A stretch of 64,000 nucleotides of DNA from Isoptericola cucumis (GTDB lineage Bacteria; Actinomycetota; Actinomycetes; Actinomycetales; Cellulomonadaceae): the NCBI RefSeq assembly GCF_014635665.1, contig NZ_BMDG01000002.1, positions 124,001 through 188,000 of the forward strand, in the 5' to 3' direction. The notes under the pieces were generated by a model that saw only the letters and a list, made by a program, of their open reading frames with translations, did no database searches and was not told the origin of the DNA. This document shows, one piece after another, positions 35,206 to 42,536 of the stretch (its first letter is position 1; each line of letters begins with the position of its first letter). A program made the position numbers and the translations under genes.

Positions 35206-36641
35206 CCACGCACCAGGACACCACGCCCACGGTGACGAGCCCTGTCACGAGCCCTGTCACCAGTCCCGTGACGCCCGCGACGACGCCGAGCCCCGGCCGC
35301 GTGACCGTGATCGGCACCGGATACCTCGGCGCGACGCACGCCGCGTGCCTGGCGGAGCTCGGGTACGAGGTGCTGGGCCTCGACACCGACCCGGCCAAGG
35401 TCGCGGACCTGGCCGCCGGCCGGCTGCCGTTCTACGAGCCCGGCCTCGCGGAGCTGGTGGAGAAGCACACCGCCGCCGGCCGGCTCGCGTTCACGACCGA
35501 CCCGCGGGCGGCGGCGGAGTTCGCCGACCTGCACTTCGTGTGCGTCGGCACGCCGCAGCGCCGCGACTCCATGGCCGCCGACACGAGCCACGTCACGGCG
35601 GCCGTCTCCGCGCTCGTGCCCCACCTGCGTCGCGACGCCCTGCTGGTCGGCAAGTCCACGGTCCCCGTGGGCACGGCCGCGGCGCTGCAGGCGCTCGCCG
35701 ACGACGCCGCGCCCGACGGGGTCGAGGTGGCCGTGGCCTGGAACCCCGAGTTCCTGCGCGAGGGGCGCGCCGTCGAGGACACGCTGCGCCCCGACCGCAT
35801 CGTCGTCGGCGTCACCGACCCGCTGCACGAGAAGGTGCTGCGCGAGTTGTACGCGCCAGTCGTCGACGCCGGCGTGCCGTTCGTCGTGACCGACCTCGCC
35901 ACCTCCGAGCTGGTCAAGGTGGCCGCGAACGCGTTCCTCGCCACGAAGATCTCGTTCGCCAACGCGATCGCCGAGCTGTGCGACGCGGCGGGCGCCGACG
36001 TCGTGGCGCTCACGGACGCCATCGGCCGCGACGCGCGCATCGGTCACCAGTTCCTCAGCGCCGGCCTCGGGTTCGGCGGCGGCTGCCTGCCCAAGGACAT
36101 CCGCGCGCTCATGGCCCGCGCGGGGGAGCTGGGCGTCGACGAGGCGCTGACGTTCCTGCGCGAGGTCGACGCGATCAACATGCGGCGCCGTTCGCGCACC
36201 GTCGCGCTGGCGGTCGAGGAGTGCGGCGGCAGCGTGCTGGGTCGTCGGATCGCCGTGCTGGGCGCCGCGTTCAAGCCCGGCACCGACGACGTGCGGGACT
36301 CGCCCGCGCTCAACGTCGCCGCGCAGCTGCAGCTCCAGGGCGCGCACGTGCGGGTGCACGACCCGCGCGCCAACGCGACGGCGGCGCGCACCTTCCCGAC
36401 CCTCGGCTACGCCGACACGGTCGAGGAGGCCGTCACCGGCGCCGACCTGGTGCTGCACCTCACCGAGTGGGAGGAGTTCCGGGCGCTGGACCCCGCCGCG
36501 CTCGAGCCCGCGCGTCGCGTCGTCGTCGACGGGCGCAACGCGCTCGACGCCGACCGCTGGTCGGCCGCCGGCTGGCGTGTGCGCGGGCTGGGCCGCCCCG
36601 CCGTCCCCGCTCGCGCGGCGACGGCCCCCGTCAGCGGGTGA
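35202..36641 (+). CDS. ugd: UDP-glucose 6-dehydrogenase
   Basis: 479 aa. Oxidises UDP-glucose to UDP-glucuronate with two NAD+. Rossmann motif VTVIGTGYLGATHAACLAELG, the catalytic Cys in GFGGGCLPKDIRAL, WNPEFLREG, the central NAFLATKISFANAIAEL, and the C-terminal FKPGTDDVRDSPALNVA. The first ~35 residues are a Thr/Pro/Val repeat (TSPVTSPVTSPVT) that is not part of the fold. GDP-mannose or UDP-ManNAc dehydrogenase cannot be fully excluded. Last gene of the glycan operon, supplying an activated uronic acid. Its end overlaps the convergent reductase gene by 11 nt. Confidence 0.88.
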   Translation: MTTHQDTTPTVTSPVTSPVTSPVTPATTPSPGRVTVIGTGYLGATHAACLAELGYEVLGLDTDPAKVADLAAGRLPFYEPGLAELVEKHTAAGRLAFTTDPRAAAEFADLHFVCVGTPQRRDSMAADTSHVTAAVSALVPHLRRDALLVGKSTVPVGTAAALQALADDAAPDGVEVAVAWNPEFLREGRAVEDTLRPDRIVVGVTDPLHEKVLRELYAPVVDAGVPFVVTDLATSELVKVAANAFLATKISFANAIAELCDAAGADVVALTDAIGRDARIGHQFLSAGLGFGGGCLPKDIRALMARAGELGVDEALTFLREVDAINMRRRSRTVALAVEECGGSVLGRRIAVLGAAFKPGTDDVRDSPALNVAAQLQLQGAHVRVHDPRANATAARTFPTLGYADTVEEAVTGADLVLHLTEWEEFRALDPAALEPARRVVVDGRNALDADRWSAAGWRVRGLGRPAVPARAATAPVSG

Positions 36642-37875
36642 ACGCCTCCAGCTCGGCGCGGGGGACGTCCCGGCGCGACCGGATCAGCTCCTCGACGTCG
36701 TCCATCCGCTCCCAGACGTTCACCGCCATGGCGGCGTGCACCGCGCCGTCGCGCAGCCAGAACGCCACGAGCTCGACGTCGTCGACGGAGCCGCTGAGGA
36801 CGAGTTCGTACCCGCCCCTGCGCAGGTCGACGAACCCCTTGTACTCCATGCCGACGTCGTACTGGTCGCTGAAGAAGTAGGGCAGGACGTCGTACGGGGT
36901 GTCGTCGCCGAGCAGCGCGCGGCCGGCGTGCGTGCCGGACTCGAGGGCTGTCGCCCAGTGCTCCACGCGCAGCGGGCGGCCGTAGTGCGGCGACGGGATG
37001 GAGGCGATGTCCCCGGCGGCGAGCACGTCGGGGTGCGAGGTGCGCAGGGCGGGGCCGACGACGACGCCGCCGCCCTGGTCCCGGGAGCGCAGGCTGAGCC
37101 CGGCCGCCTCGGCGAGGCCCACGTTGGGCGTCGCGCCGACGCCCACCACGACGATGTCGGCGGGCAGGGACGTGCCGTCGTGCAGCTCGACGCCGGTGAC
37201 CCGGCCTTCCGCTCCGACGATCGCGATGGCCTCGCCGCGACGCAGGTCGACACCGTGGTCGGTGTGGACGCGCCCGTAGAGCGCGCCCATCTCGGGCCCG
37301 AGCACGGGTTCCAGCGGGTGTTCGTCGAGACCCGCCACGGTCACGTCGAGCCCGAACGACCGGGCCGACGCCGCGACCTCCATCCCGATCCACCCGCTGC
37401 CGATCACGACCAGCCGCCCCCCGTTCTCCAGGGAGGCGGGCAGCAGCGTGGCCGCGATCAGGTCGGCGTCCTCGACGGTGCGCAGGTAGTGCACGCCCGC
37501 GAGGTCGCGGCCGGGGATGTCGAGCATGCGCGGCGACGACCCGGTGGCGAGCAGGAGTCGGGAGAACGGCAGCACCGCCCCGTCGGCGAGCGTCGCGCGG
37601 TGCGCACCGAGGTCGAGCCCGACGACCGTCGCCGACGTCCGCAGGTCGACGTCGTGGTCGGCGTACCAGTCCTCGTCGAGCGGGAACAGCGCGTCGCGCT
37701 CGGCCTGTCCGCGCAGGTATTCCTTGGACAGCGGCGGCCGCTCGTAGGGGGCGCACGGCTCGCTGGTGACGACGAGGAGGCCGACGTCCGCGTCCCGCTC
37801 GCGCACCGCCTCGGCGGCCTTGGCCGCGGCGAGCCCGCCGCCGACGACGAGGATGGGTTCTGGGGACGACGGCAT
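36631..37875 (-). CDS. FAD-dependent pyridine nucleotide-disulfide oxidoreductase (ferredoxin-reductase type)
   Basis: 414 aa. FAD site ILVVGGGLAAAKAAEAVRE, the YERPPLSKEYLRG motif of ferredoxin/rubredoxin reductases, NAD site LVVIGSGWIGMEVAASA, second FAD site VLAAGDIAS, and a C-terminal Reductase_C domain (QYDVGMEYKGFVDLRRGGYELVLSGSVDDVELVAFWL). It probably feeds electrons from NAD(P)H to a ferredoxin for a P450 or Rieske oxygenase; no such partner lies nearby. ATG 37875 is chosen for AGGAG upstream. Monocistronic, convergent with ugd. Confidence 0.92.
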   Translation of the reverse strand: MPSSPEPILVVGGGLAAAKAAEAVRERDADVGLLVVTSEPCAPYERPPLSKEYLRGQAERDALFPLDEDWYADHDVDLRTSATVVGLDLGAHRATLADGAVLPFSRLLLATGSSPRMLDIPGRDLAGVHYLRTVEDADLIAATLLPASLENGGRLVVIGSGWIGMEVAASARSFGLDVTVAGLDEHPLEPVLGPEMGALYGRVHTDHGVDLRRGEAIAIVGAEGRVTGVELHDGTSLPADIVVVGVGATPNVGLAEAAGLSLRSRDQGGGVVVGPALRTSHPDVLAAGDIASIPSPHYGRPLRVEHWATALESGTHAGRALLGDDTPYDVLPYFFSDQYDVGMEYKGFVDLRRGGYELVLSGSVDDVELVAFWLRDGAVHAAMAVNVWERMDDVEELIRSRRDVPRAELEAFTR

Positions 37876-37967
37876 GGCTGCTCCTGACGACGTGCGAATG
37901 CAGGTCCGACCCAGTGTGGCCGCCCCACCAGCGTCCCGCACAGGTGCCGTCTCCACAGCCCGAGCCC

Positions 37968-37973
37968 TAGGGT
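37968..37973 (+). promoter_or_regulatory. -10 element (TAGGGT) of a leaderless transcript
   Basis: TAGGGT ends 8 nt before ATG 37982; no Shine-Dalgarno site. Confidence 0.35.
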
Positions 37974-37981
37974 GGTCGGCC

Positions 37982-38623
37982 ATGACGGCAGAACGGCCTG
38001 GGGAACCCGTGCGGCACGAGCCGAGCCCGCAGGAGCTGACCGACTTCGACGCCGTTCCGGAGGGTGACCAGCAAGGTGCTGAGCGCGCCGTCCTTGTCGC
38101 TGGTGCCGTCGGGGTCGGGGTCGGGGTCGGGGTGGTGGCGCCGCAGGTCTGGGCGGACTACCCGTGGATGGCGTGGTGGGACTCGTCGATCTGGCTGGGG
38201 ATGATCTTTGTCGTCCCGCCGGTGGCGGCCATCGTCGGCGCGATGCGCGCGCACTGGCTGCTCCCCGGTTCGGTGCTGTGGCCGGCCACCGTGCTCGTCA
38301 TCGTCATCGCCTTCTGCACCCCGGTGGCGGCCATGTGGGGCGGAGGCCCCGGGGCATCGGCCGGGGCGTTCCTGATGATCGTCGGCCTGGTCCTGTGGGA
38401 CGACCGCCCTCGACGCTGGCAGCTGGTCGGGTGGGGGTTCCTCGTGTCGTGCCTGTCGCTCGTGGGGACCACGGGCCTCATCGCCCACGTGGTGCCCGAC
38501 GGCTGGTGGTCACCTGCCGCGAGCGGACTCAACCTCATCGCACTGGCGTTCCTGGTCCACCGGGCCGTTCGGACGCGAGGCGTTCGGTGGCGTTGCCCGG
38601 CGCGTTGGGCGGCTTCACGGTGA
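37982..38623 (+). CDS. Hypothetical multi-pass membrane protein
   Basis: 213 aa, not recognised. A ~40-residue acidic cytoplasmic start is followed by about five to six hydrophobic helices: a Gly/Val run (AVGVGVGVGVVAP), IWLGMIFVVPPVAAIVGAM, VLWPATVLVIVIAFCTPVAAMW, GAFLMIVGLVLW, LVGWGFLVSCLSLVGTTGLIAHVV and SGLNLIALAFLVHRAV. No charged pore motif or catalytic residues. Own promoter likely. Confidence 0.7.
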   Translation: MTAERPGEPVRHEPSPQELTDFDAVPEGDQQGAERAVLVAGAVGVGVGVGVVAPQVWADYPWMAWWDSSIWLGMIFVVPPVAAIVGAMRAHWLLPGSVLWPATVLVIVIAFCTPVAAMWGGGPGASAGAFLMIVGLVLWDDRPRRWQLVGWGFLVSCLSLVGTTGLIAHVVPDGWWSPAASGLNLIALAFLVHRAVRTRGVRWRCPARWAASR

Positions 38624-39050
38624 ACCAGGACTCGGCCGTCGGCCCAGAGGATGGCTGTCCCGGGACCGTCTCTGCCCACGTCTCCCACAACCGAAGGGGC
38701 ATCCCTCCACGCCCGAGAACACGTACATGTTCGCTGACGGGCGTCGCCGCGCCCGCCGTTGCCTGCCCGACCGGGCTACGGCAACACAGGCCTGCTGATC
38801 TAGTCCTGGTCGTCGGCGGACTCCGCCTGGACCTTGGCGACGGCGTCGCGCGCGGCCGCGTACTGCCGCTCGATGTACGCCTCGAGGTTCGACCGCTCGG
38901 AGCGAGTCCGACATCGCGCAGATGTGTCGATCCTCTCGACTGCCGCTAGTCTCCGGTGTCGTTCCGCGCTCACTGTCGCGTCGCCGAATCACAGACATCC
39001 GTGTTCCGGGTCCCACGCCGAGCGCGCCGCCGGACGAAGGAGACGCGAAC
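38624..39050. other. 427-bp interval with one possible small gene
   Basis: Between the membrane protein and the amidase. The only coding-like stretch is the minus-strand frame 38800-38973 (separate entry). The first ~175 bp hold nothing I can identify. Confidence 0.6.
38800..38973 (-). pseudogene. Possible small helical/ribbon-helix-helix-like ORF or remnant
   Basis: 57 codons from GTG 38973. The part LAAVERIDTSARCRTRSERS, followed by NLEAYIERQYAAARDAVAKV, resembles the two helices of CopG/VapB-type antitoxins (pattern ..R(T)RSE....EAYIERQ). The N-terminal strand of that fold is missing. It could be a decayed antitoxin or a chance frame. It is divergent from the amidase gene 77 bp away. Confidence 0.35.
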
Positions 39051-41024
39051 ATGGCACGGCACGCACGGCACGCACGGCTGACTACCCCGCCAACGCGTTC
39101 GGTGGTCGGCAAGGCGATCACTCTGGGCATCGTCCCCGCACTCGCTCTGAGCGCTCTCGGCCCCACAGCGACGGCACTGACCACGGACCAGACGCCCGAG
39201 CGCGCCACCGGCGCCACCGACTCCGCCCTCGCGGACGCGGCGACGACCGACGCATCGATCGAGACGCTCGCGGTCACCGAGGCGCCGGCCGTCGAGACCG
39301 AGCGCGTGGCAGACGTCACCGAGGCCGCCCCGGAACCCGCAGCCGAGGCGGCGACCGTCGAGGAGGGGGTCGTCGTGCTCGACACGACCGACACAGCCGG
39401 CCGGGCGGCAGGGACCGTCGAGGCGCCCGACGGCTTCCAGACCGTCGGCGCGGCCTGGCCGCGGGAACTGGGCACTACGGTTCCCGAGCTTCAGGTGCGG
39501 ACCCGCTCCAGCGACGGGACCTGGACCGGGTGGACCCACCTCGAGATGCAGTCCGATGGCGCCGACGAGGAGTCCGCCATCGCCTCATCCGCCCCGTTGT
39601 ACGTGGGCGAGTCCGACGCGGTGCAGATCGCCACGGTCGACCCTCGCCGGAGCGTGCCCGTGGGCGTCGAGCTGACTCTCGTGTCCTCGGATCAGGTGAC
39701 CACGGAGGCCGCGACGACCTCGGGCGCCGTGGCCGCAGCTGCGGAGACGGTCGGCCCCACGATCATCACGCGCGACGAGTGGGGTGCGAACCCGCAGTGC
39801 GATCTCGGCGAGGACTACACGGGTGCGACGTGGCGGCCAGCCCCGGGTGGCCTCAAGGCGGCGTCCGTGCACCACACCGTGAATCCCAACGACTACGACA
39901 CGGTGGCCGAGGCGATGCAGGCCATCAAGAACGACCAGGTGTACCACCAGCAGACGAACGGCTGGTGCGACATCGGCTACAACTTCCTGGTCGACAAGTG
40001 GGGCAACGTCTACGAGGGCGCTGCGGGCAGCATCGACGAGGCGATCATCGGCGCGCACACGGGCGGTTTCAACACCGGCACGGTCGGCGTCGCGATGCTC
40101 GGCACCTTCACCGCCGAGGCCGGCATGACGCCGACCGGGGCGCAGCAGGCGGCGGTCGCCGACATCGCGGCGTACCGGCTGGCGGAGTACGACGTCGCAC
40201 CGACCGGGAGCGTCACTCTGACGTCCGCGGGCAAGACCGCCGGCGGCCGCTTCGAAGCGGGCACCCAGGTGCCGCTCGACAGGATCTTCAGCCACCGCGA
40301 CACCCACTTCACGGAGTGCCCCGGCGAGATGGGCTATGAGGTGCTGCCCGCGATCCGGGCGCAGGCCGCGGAGCGCGCCGTCGTCCATCTGTCGGCGGAG
40401 GCGGTCGCCAACCTGGTGCAGTCGATCTACAAGGACGCCCTCGGTCGCGAGGCGACGGTTGGCGAAGTCGCGTTCTGGCAGGCGGACGTGGCCGCGGACG
40501 GTCCGACGCGTCTCATCGCCGCGATGGAGGCCTCCACGAAGTACCGCAAGGCACGCATCGTGAACGCGTACAAGCGCCTGCTCGGATTTACCCCGACGGC
40601 CGCGCGGATCGACGCGGAGCTCCGGCTGATCGTCAGCGGGCAGACGGTGGACGAGGTCGACATGCGGCTCATGAGCTCGAGCACGTACTACCGGGCCGAG
40701 GGCGGGACGGACGCCGCATACGTCCGCGCACTGTACGCCGAGATGCTCGGCCGCGTGCCGACGAAGTCGCAGACCACCCTGTGGACCGGCCGCCTGGCCA
40801 CCCAGGGCCGGGCCGCCGTCGTGCGGTCGATCTGGAACAACCCTCAGGCGACCAGCAGGCGGGTCGTCGCGGCCTATCAGCACTACCTGGGGGTGAACCC
40901 GACGTCAGGCCAGTCCTCGTACTGGGTCGAGCGTCTCTCGGCGAACGACCGCAGCGACGCGGCGATGCGGGCCGCAATCACCGCCACGGACAAGTACGCC
41001 GCCCGCGCGGACGCGCGGTACTGA
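39051..41024 (+). CDS. Secreted PGRP-type N-acetylmuramoyl-L-alanine amidase with DUF4214 repeats
   Basis: 657 aa. Signal peptide (VVGKAITLGIVPALALSALG). An Ala/Glu/Thr-rich linker and a beta-sandwich-like region (LQVRTRSSDGTWTGWTHLEM) follow. The PGRP/Amidase_2 domain starts IITRDEWGANPQC; zinc ligands are H274 (SVHHTV), H415 and C423 (FSHRDTHFTECPG). The last ~230 residues contain about three DUF4214 units (YKDALGREATVGEVAFWQ, YAEMLGRVPTKSQTTLW, YQHYLGVNPTSGQSSYWV). It cleaves peptidoglycan stem peptides outside the cell; DUF4214 may mediate surface binding. ATG 39051 has GAAGGAG upstream. Confidence 0.93.
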   Translation: MARHARHARLTTPPTRSVVGKAITLGIVPALALSALGPTATALTTDQTPERATGATDSALADAATTDASIETLAVTEAPAVETERVADVTEAAPEPAAEAATVEEGVVVLDTTDTAGRAAGTVEAPDGFQTVGAAWPRELGTTVPELQVRTRSSDGTWTGWTHLEMQSDGADEESAIASSAPLYVGESDAVQIATVDPRRSVPVGVELTLVSSDQVTTEAATTSGAVAAAAETVGPTIITRDEWGANPQCDLGEDYTGATWRPAPGGLKAASVHHTVNPNDYDTVAEAMQAIKNDQVYHQQTNGWCDIGYNFLVDKWGNVYEGAAGSIDEAIIGAHTGGFNTGTVGVAMLGTFTAEAGMTPTGAQQAAVADIAAYRLAEYDVAPTGSVTLTSAGKTAGGRFEAGTQVPLDRIFSHRDTHFTECPGEMGYEVLPAIRAQAAERAVVHLSAEAVANLVQSIYKDALGREATVGEVAFWQADVAADGPTRLIAAMEASTKYRKARIVNAYKRLLGFTPTAARIDAELRLIVSGQTVDEVDMRLMSSSTYYRAEGGTDAAYVRALYAEMLGRVPTKSQTTLWTGRLATQGRAAVVRSIWNNPQATSRRVVAAYQHYLGVNPTSGQSSYWVERLSANDRSDAAMRAAITATDKYAARADARY

Positions 41025-41040
41025 GAACGACGGTCCACAC

Positions 41041-41074
41041 CGGCGGGGCGCACCGTGCCCGCGTCGCCCCGCCG
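41041..41074 (+). terminator. Terminator after amidase gene
   Basis: Perfect 10-bp GC stem (41041-41050 / 41065-41074), 14-nt loop, 16 bp after the stop. Confidence 0.6.
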
Positions 41075-41153
41075 TGCCGCACCCGCTTCGGCCTGACCTA
41101 GATCGCGGGCACCGTGTCACTGATGTCGCCAGGGCGGCGCGGCCGTCGAGTAG

Positions 41154-41339
41154 ATCTCCGACGTCGGGCACTCGGACACCTCGACCACGGAATGGATCTG
41201 TCGGCACGAGCTGCGGCCCGTGATCCAGGACGGCGCGACCTTCCTGAACACGTTCGCCACCATCGACGTCGTCGCCCCGGACTGGCATATGGAGCCGCTG
41301 TTCATGATGGCGGGTAGCAACCGTGCCGCCGGCGCGTAA
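41154..41339 (+). pseudogene. Truncated coding remnant (61 codons, no start)
   Basis: An open frame with protein-like composition (TTEWICRHELRPVIQDG, then FLNTFATIDVVAPDWHMEPL) ends in TAA 41337. It is preceded in frame by TAG 41151 and more family-like residues, and has no usable start. It looks like the 3' end of a lost gene; family not recognised. Confidence 0.4.
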
Positions 41340-41387
41340 GCCCCCAGTCGCGCCTCAACGGCCATCTCAGGGCCTCCGGGCAAGGCG

Positions 41388-41431
41388 AAAGGCCCCCTGG
41401 TCTCAGCGTTTCCGCTGGCCAGAGGGCCTTT
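41388..41431 (-). terminator. Terminator of tRNA-Pro
   Basis: Imperfect long stem with A/T ends (AAAGGCCC... / ...GGGCCTTT), immediately 3' of the tRNA on the minus strand, ending in a run of T: a canonical intrinsic terminator. Confidence 0.8.
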
Positions 41432-41435
41432 CTGG

Positions 41436-41512
<77 letters not shown>

Positions 41513-41604
41513 AAGGACTTGCTCCATGCACGCGGACTCTCGTCCTCCTGCGGAAGCCTGCCCAGAATAGCCGACGATCCGGCCAGGACGAAAACGAGAT
41601 CCGG

Positions 41605-42516
41605 CTACCGGGCGGTGAACGTGAGCAACGTCGCCTCCGGGCGGCACGCGAACCGCACGGGCGCGTACGGGGAGGTGCCCGCCCCGGCCGAGACGTGCAG
41701 CCACGACGAGCCCGCGCCGCCGGCCTCGTCGGGTCGCGGGCCGGGCCAGCCGTGCAGCCCCTTGGCGCGCCTGCGGTCGATGTCGCAGTTGGTCACGAGC
41801 GCCCCGACGCCGGGCAGGCAGAGCTGGCCGCCGTGCGTGTGCCCGGCGAGGATCACGTCCGCGCCGTCGTCGTGCATCTGGTCCAGCACCCGCGTGTACG
41901 GGGCGTGCGAGACGCCGAGGTGCAGCACCCCGTCGTCGTCGGCGCCGGTGTCCGGCCGTTCCGCACGGGCGGGGAACTCGTCACGGTCGAGGTGCGGGTC
42001 GTCCACCCCCACCAGCGACAGGCGTCGCCCGTCCGCCACGACCACGTCGCGGCGGTTGGTGAGGTCCTTCCATCCCGCGTCGCGCATCGCGGCACCGAGT
42101 TCGTCGCCGGGCAGGTCGGGCTCGCGGCGGATGATGACGCGGGCGTCGGGCAGCAGGTAGCGCGCGGGGTTCTTCGGGCGCGGCTCGTAGTAGTCGTTCG
42201 ACCCCATGACGAACGCCCCCGGCAGGGCGAGCAGCGGCTCGAGCGCGTGCAGCACCGGCCCGAGGGAGTCGCGGTGCGCCAGGTTGTCGCCGGTGTCGAC
42301 GACGAGGTGCGGTTCCAGCGCGGCGAGCGACCGCACCCAGTCGATCTTGCGTTGCTGCGACGGCGTCAGGTGCAGGTCCGAGACGTGCAGCACCCGCAGG
42401 TCGGGCTCACCCGGCGGCAGCACCGGGAGGCTGACCCGGCGCAGCGTGTAGAGCTTCGTCTCCAGGTGCGCGTACGCGAGGCCCGCCGCCCCGGCCGCGA
42501 CCAGACCACCCAGCAC
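41605..42516 (-). CDS. Calcineurin-like metallophosphoesterase (YkuE type)
   Basis: 303 aa. An N-terminal membrane helix (LGGLVAAGAAGLAYAHLET) precedes the phosphoesterase core: VLHVSDLHLTPSQ (DxH), VVDTGDNLAH (GDN), MGSNDYYEP (GND variant), LGVSHAPY (H) and ILAGHTHGGQLCLP (GHTH). All five metal motifs are present. GTG 42516 lies just after the PBP stop, so it is the second gene of a PBP-phosphoesterase operon, as in the ponA2-Rv3683 pair of M. tuberculosis. Substrate unknown, possibly a phospholipid or UDP-sugar precursor. Confidence 0.93.
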   Translation of the reverse strand: MLGGLVAAGAAGLAYAHLETKLYTLRRVSLPVLPPGEPDLRVLHVSDLHLTPSQQRKIDWVRSLAALEPHLVVDTGDNLAHRDSLGPVLHALEPLLALPGAFVMGSNDYYEPRPKNPARYLLPDARVIIRREPDLPGDELGAAMRDAGWKDLTNRRDVVVADGRRLSLVGVDDPHLDRDEFPARAERPDTGADDDGVLHLGVSHAPYTRVLDQMHDDGADVILAGHTHGGQLCLPGVGALVTNCDIDRRRAKGLHGWPGPRPDEAGGAGSSWLHVSAGAGTSPYAPVRFACRPEATLLTFTAR

Positions 42517-42536
42517 CTGGCCGGTGCGTGCGGGGG

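Noticed and set aside
41114-41317. Plus-strand ORF starting at ATG 41114 as a gene
   Set aside because: Its translation is Arg/Gly-rich shadow; the neighbouring frame (41154-41339) has normal protein composition instead.
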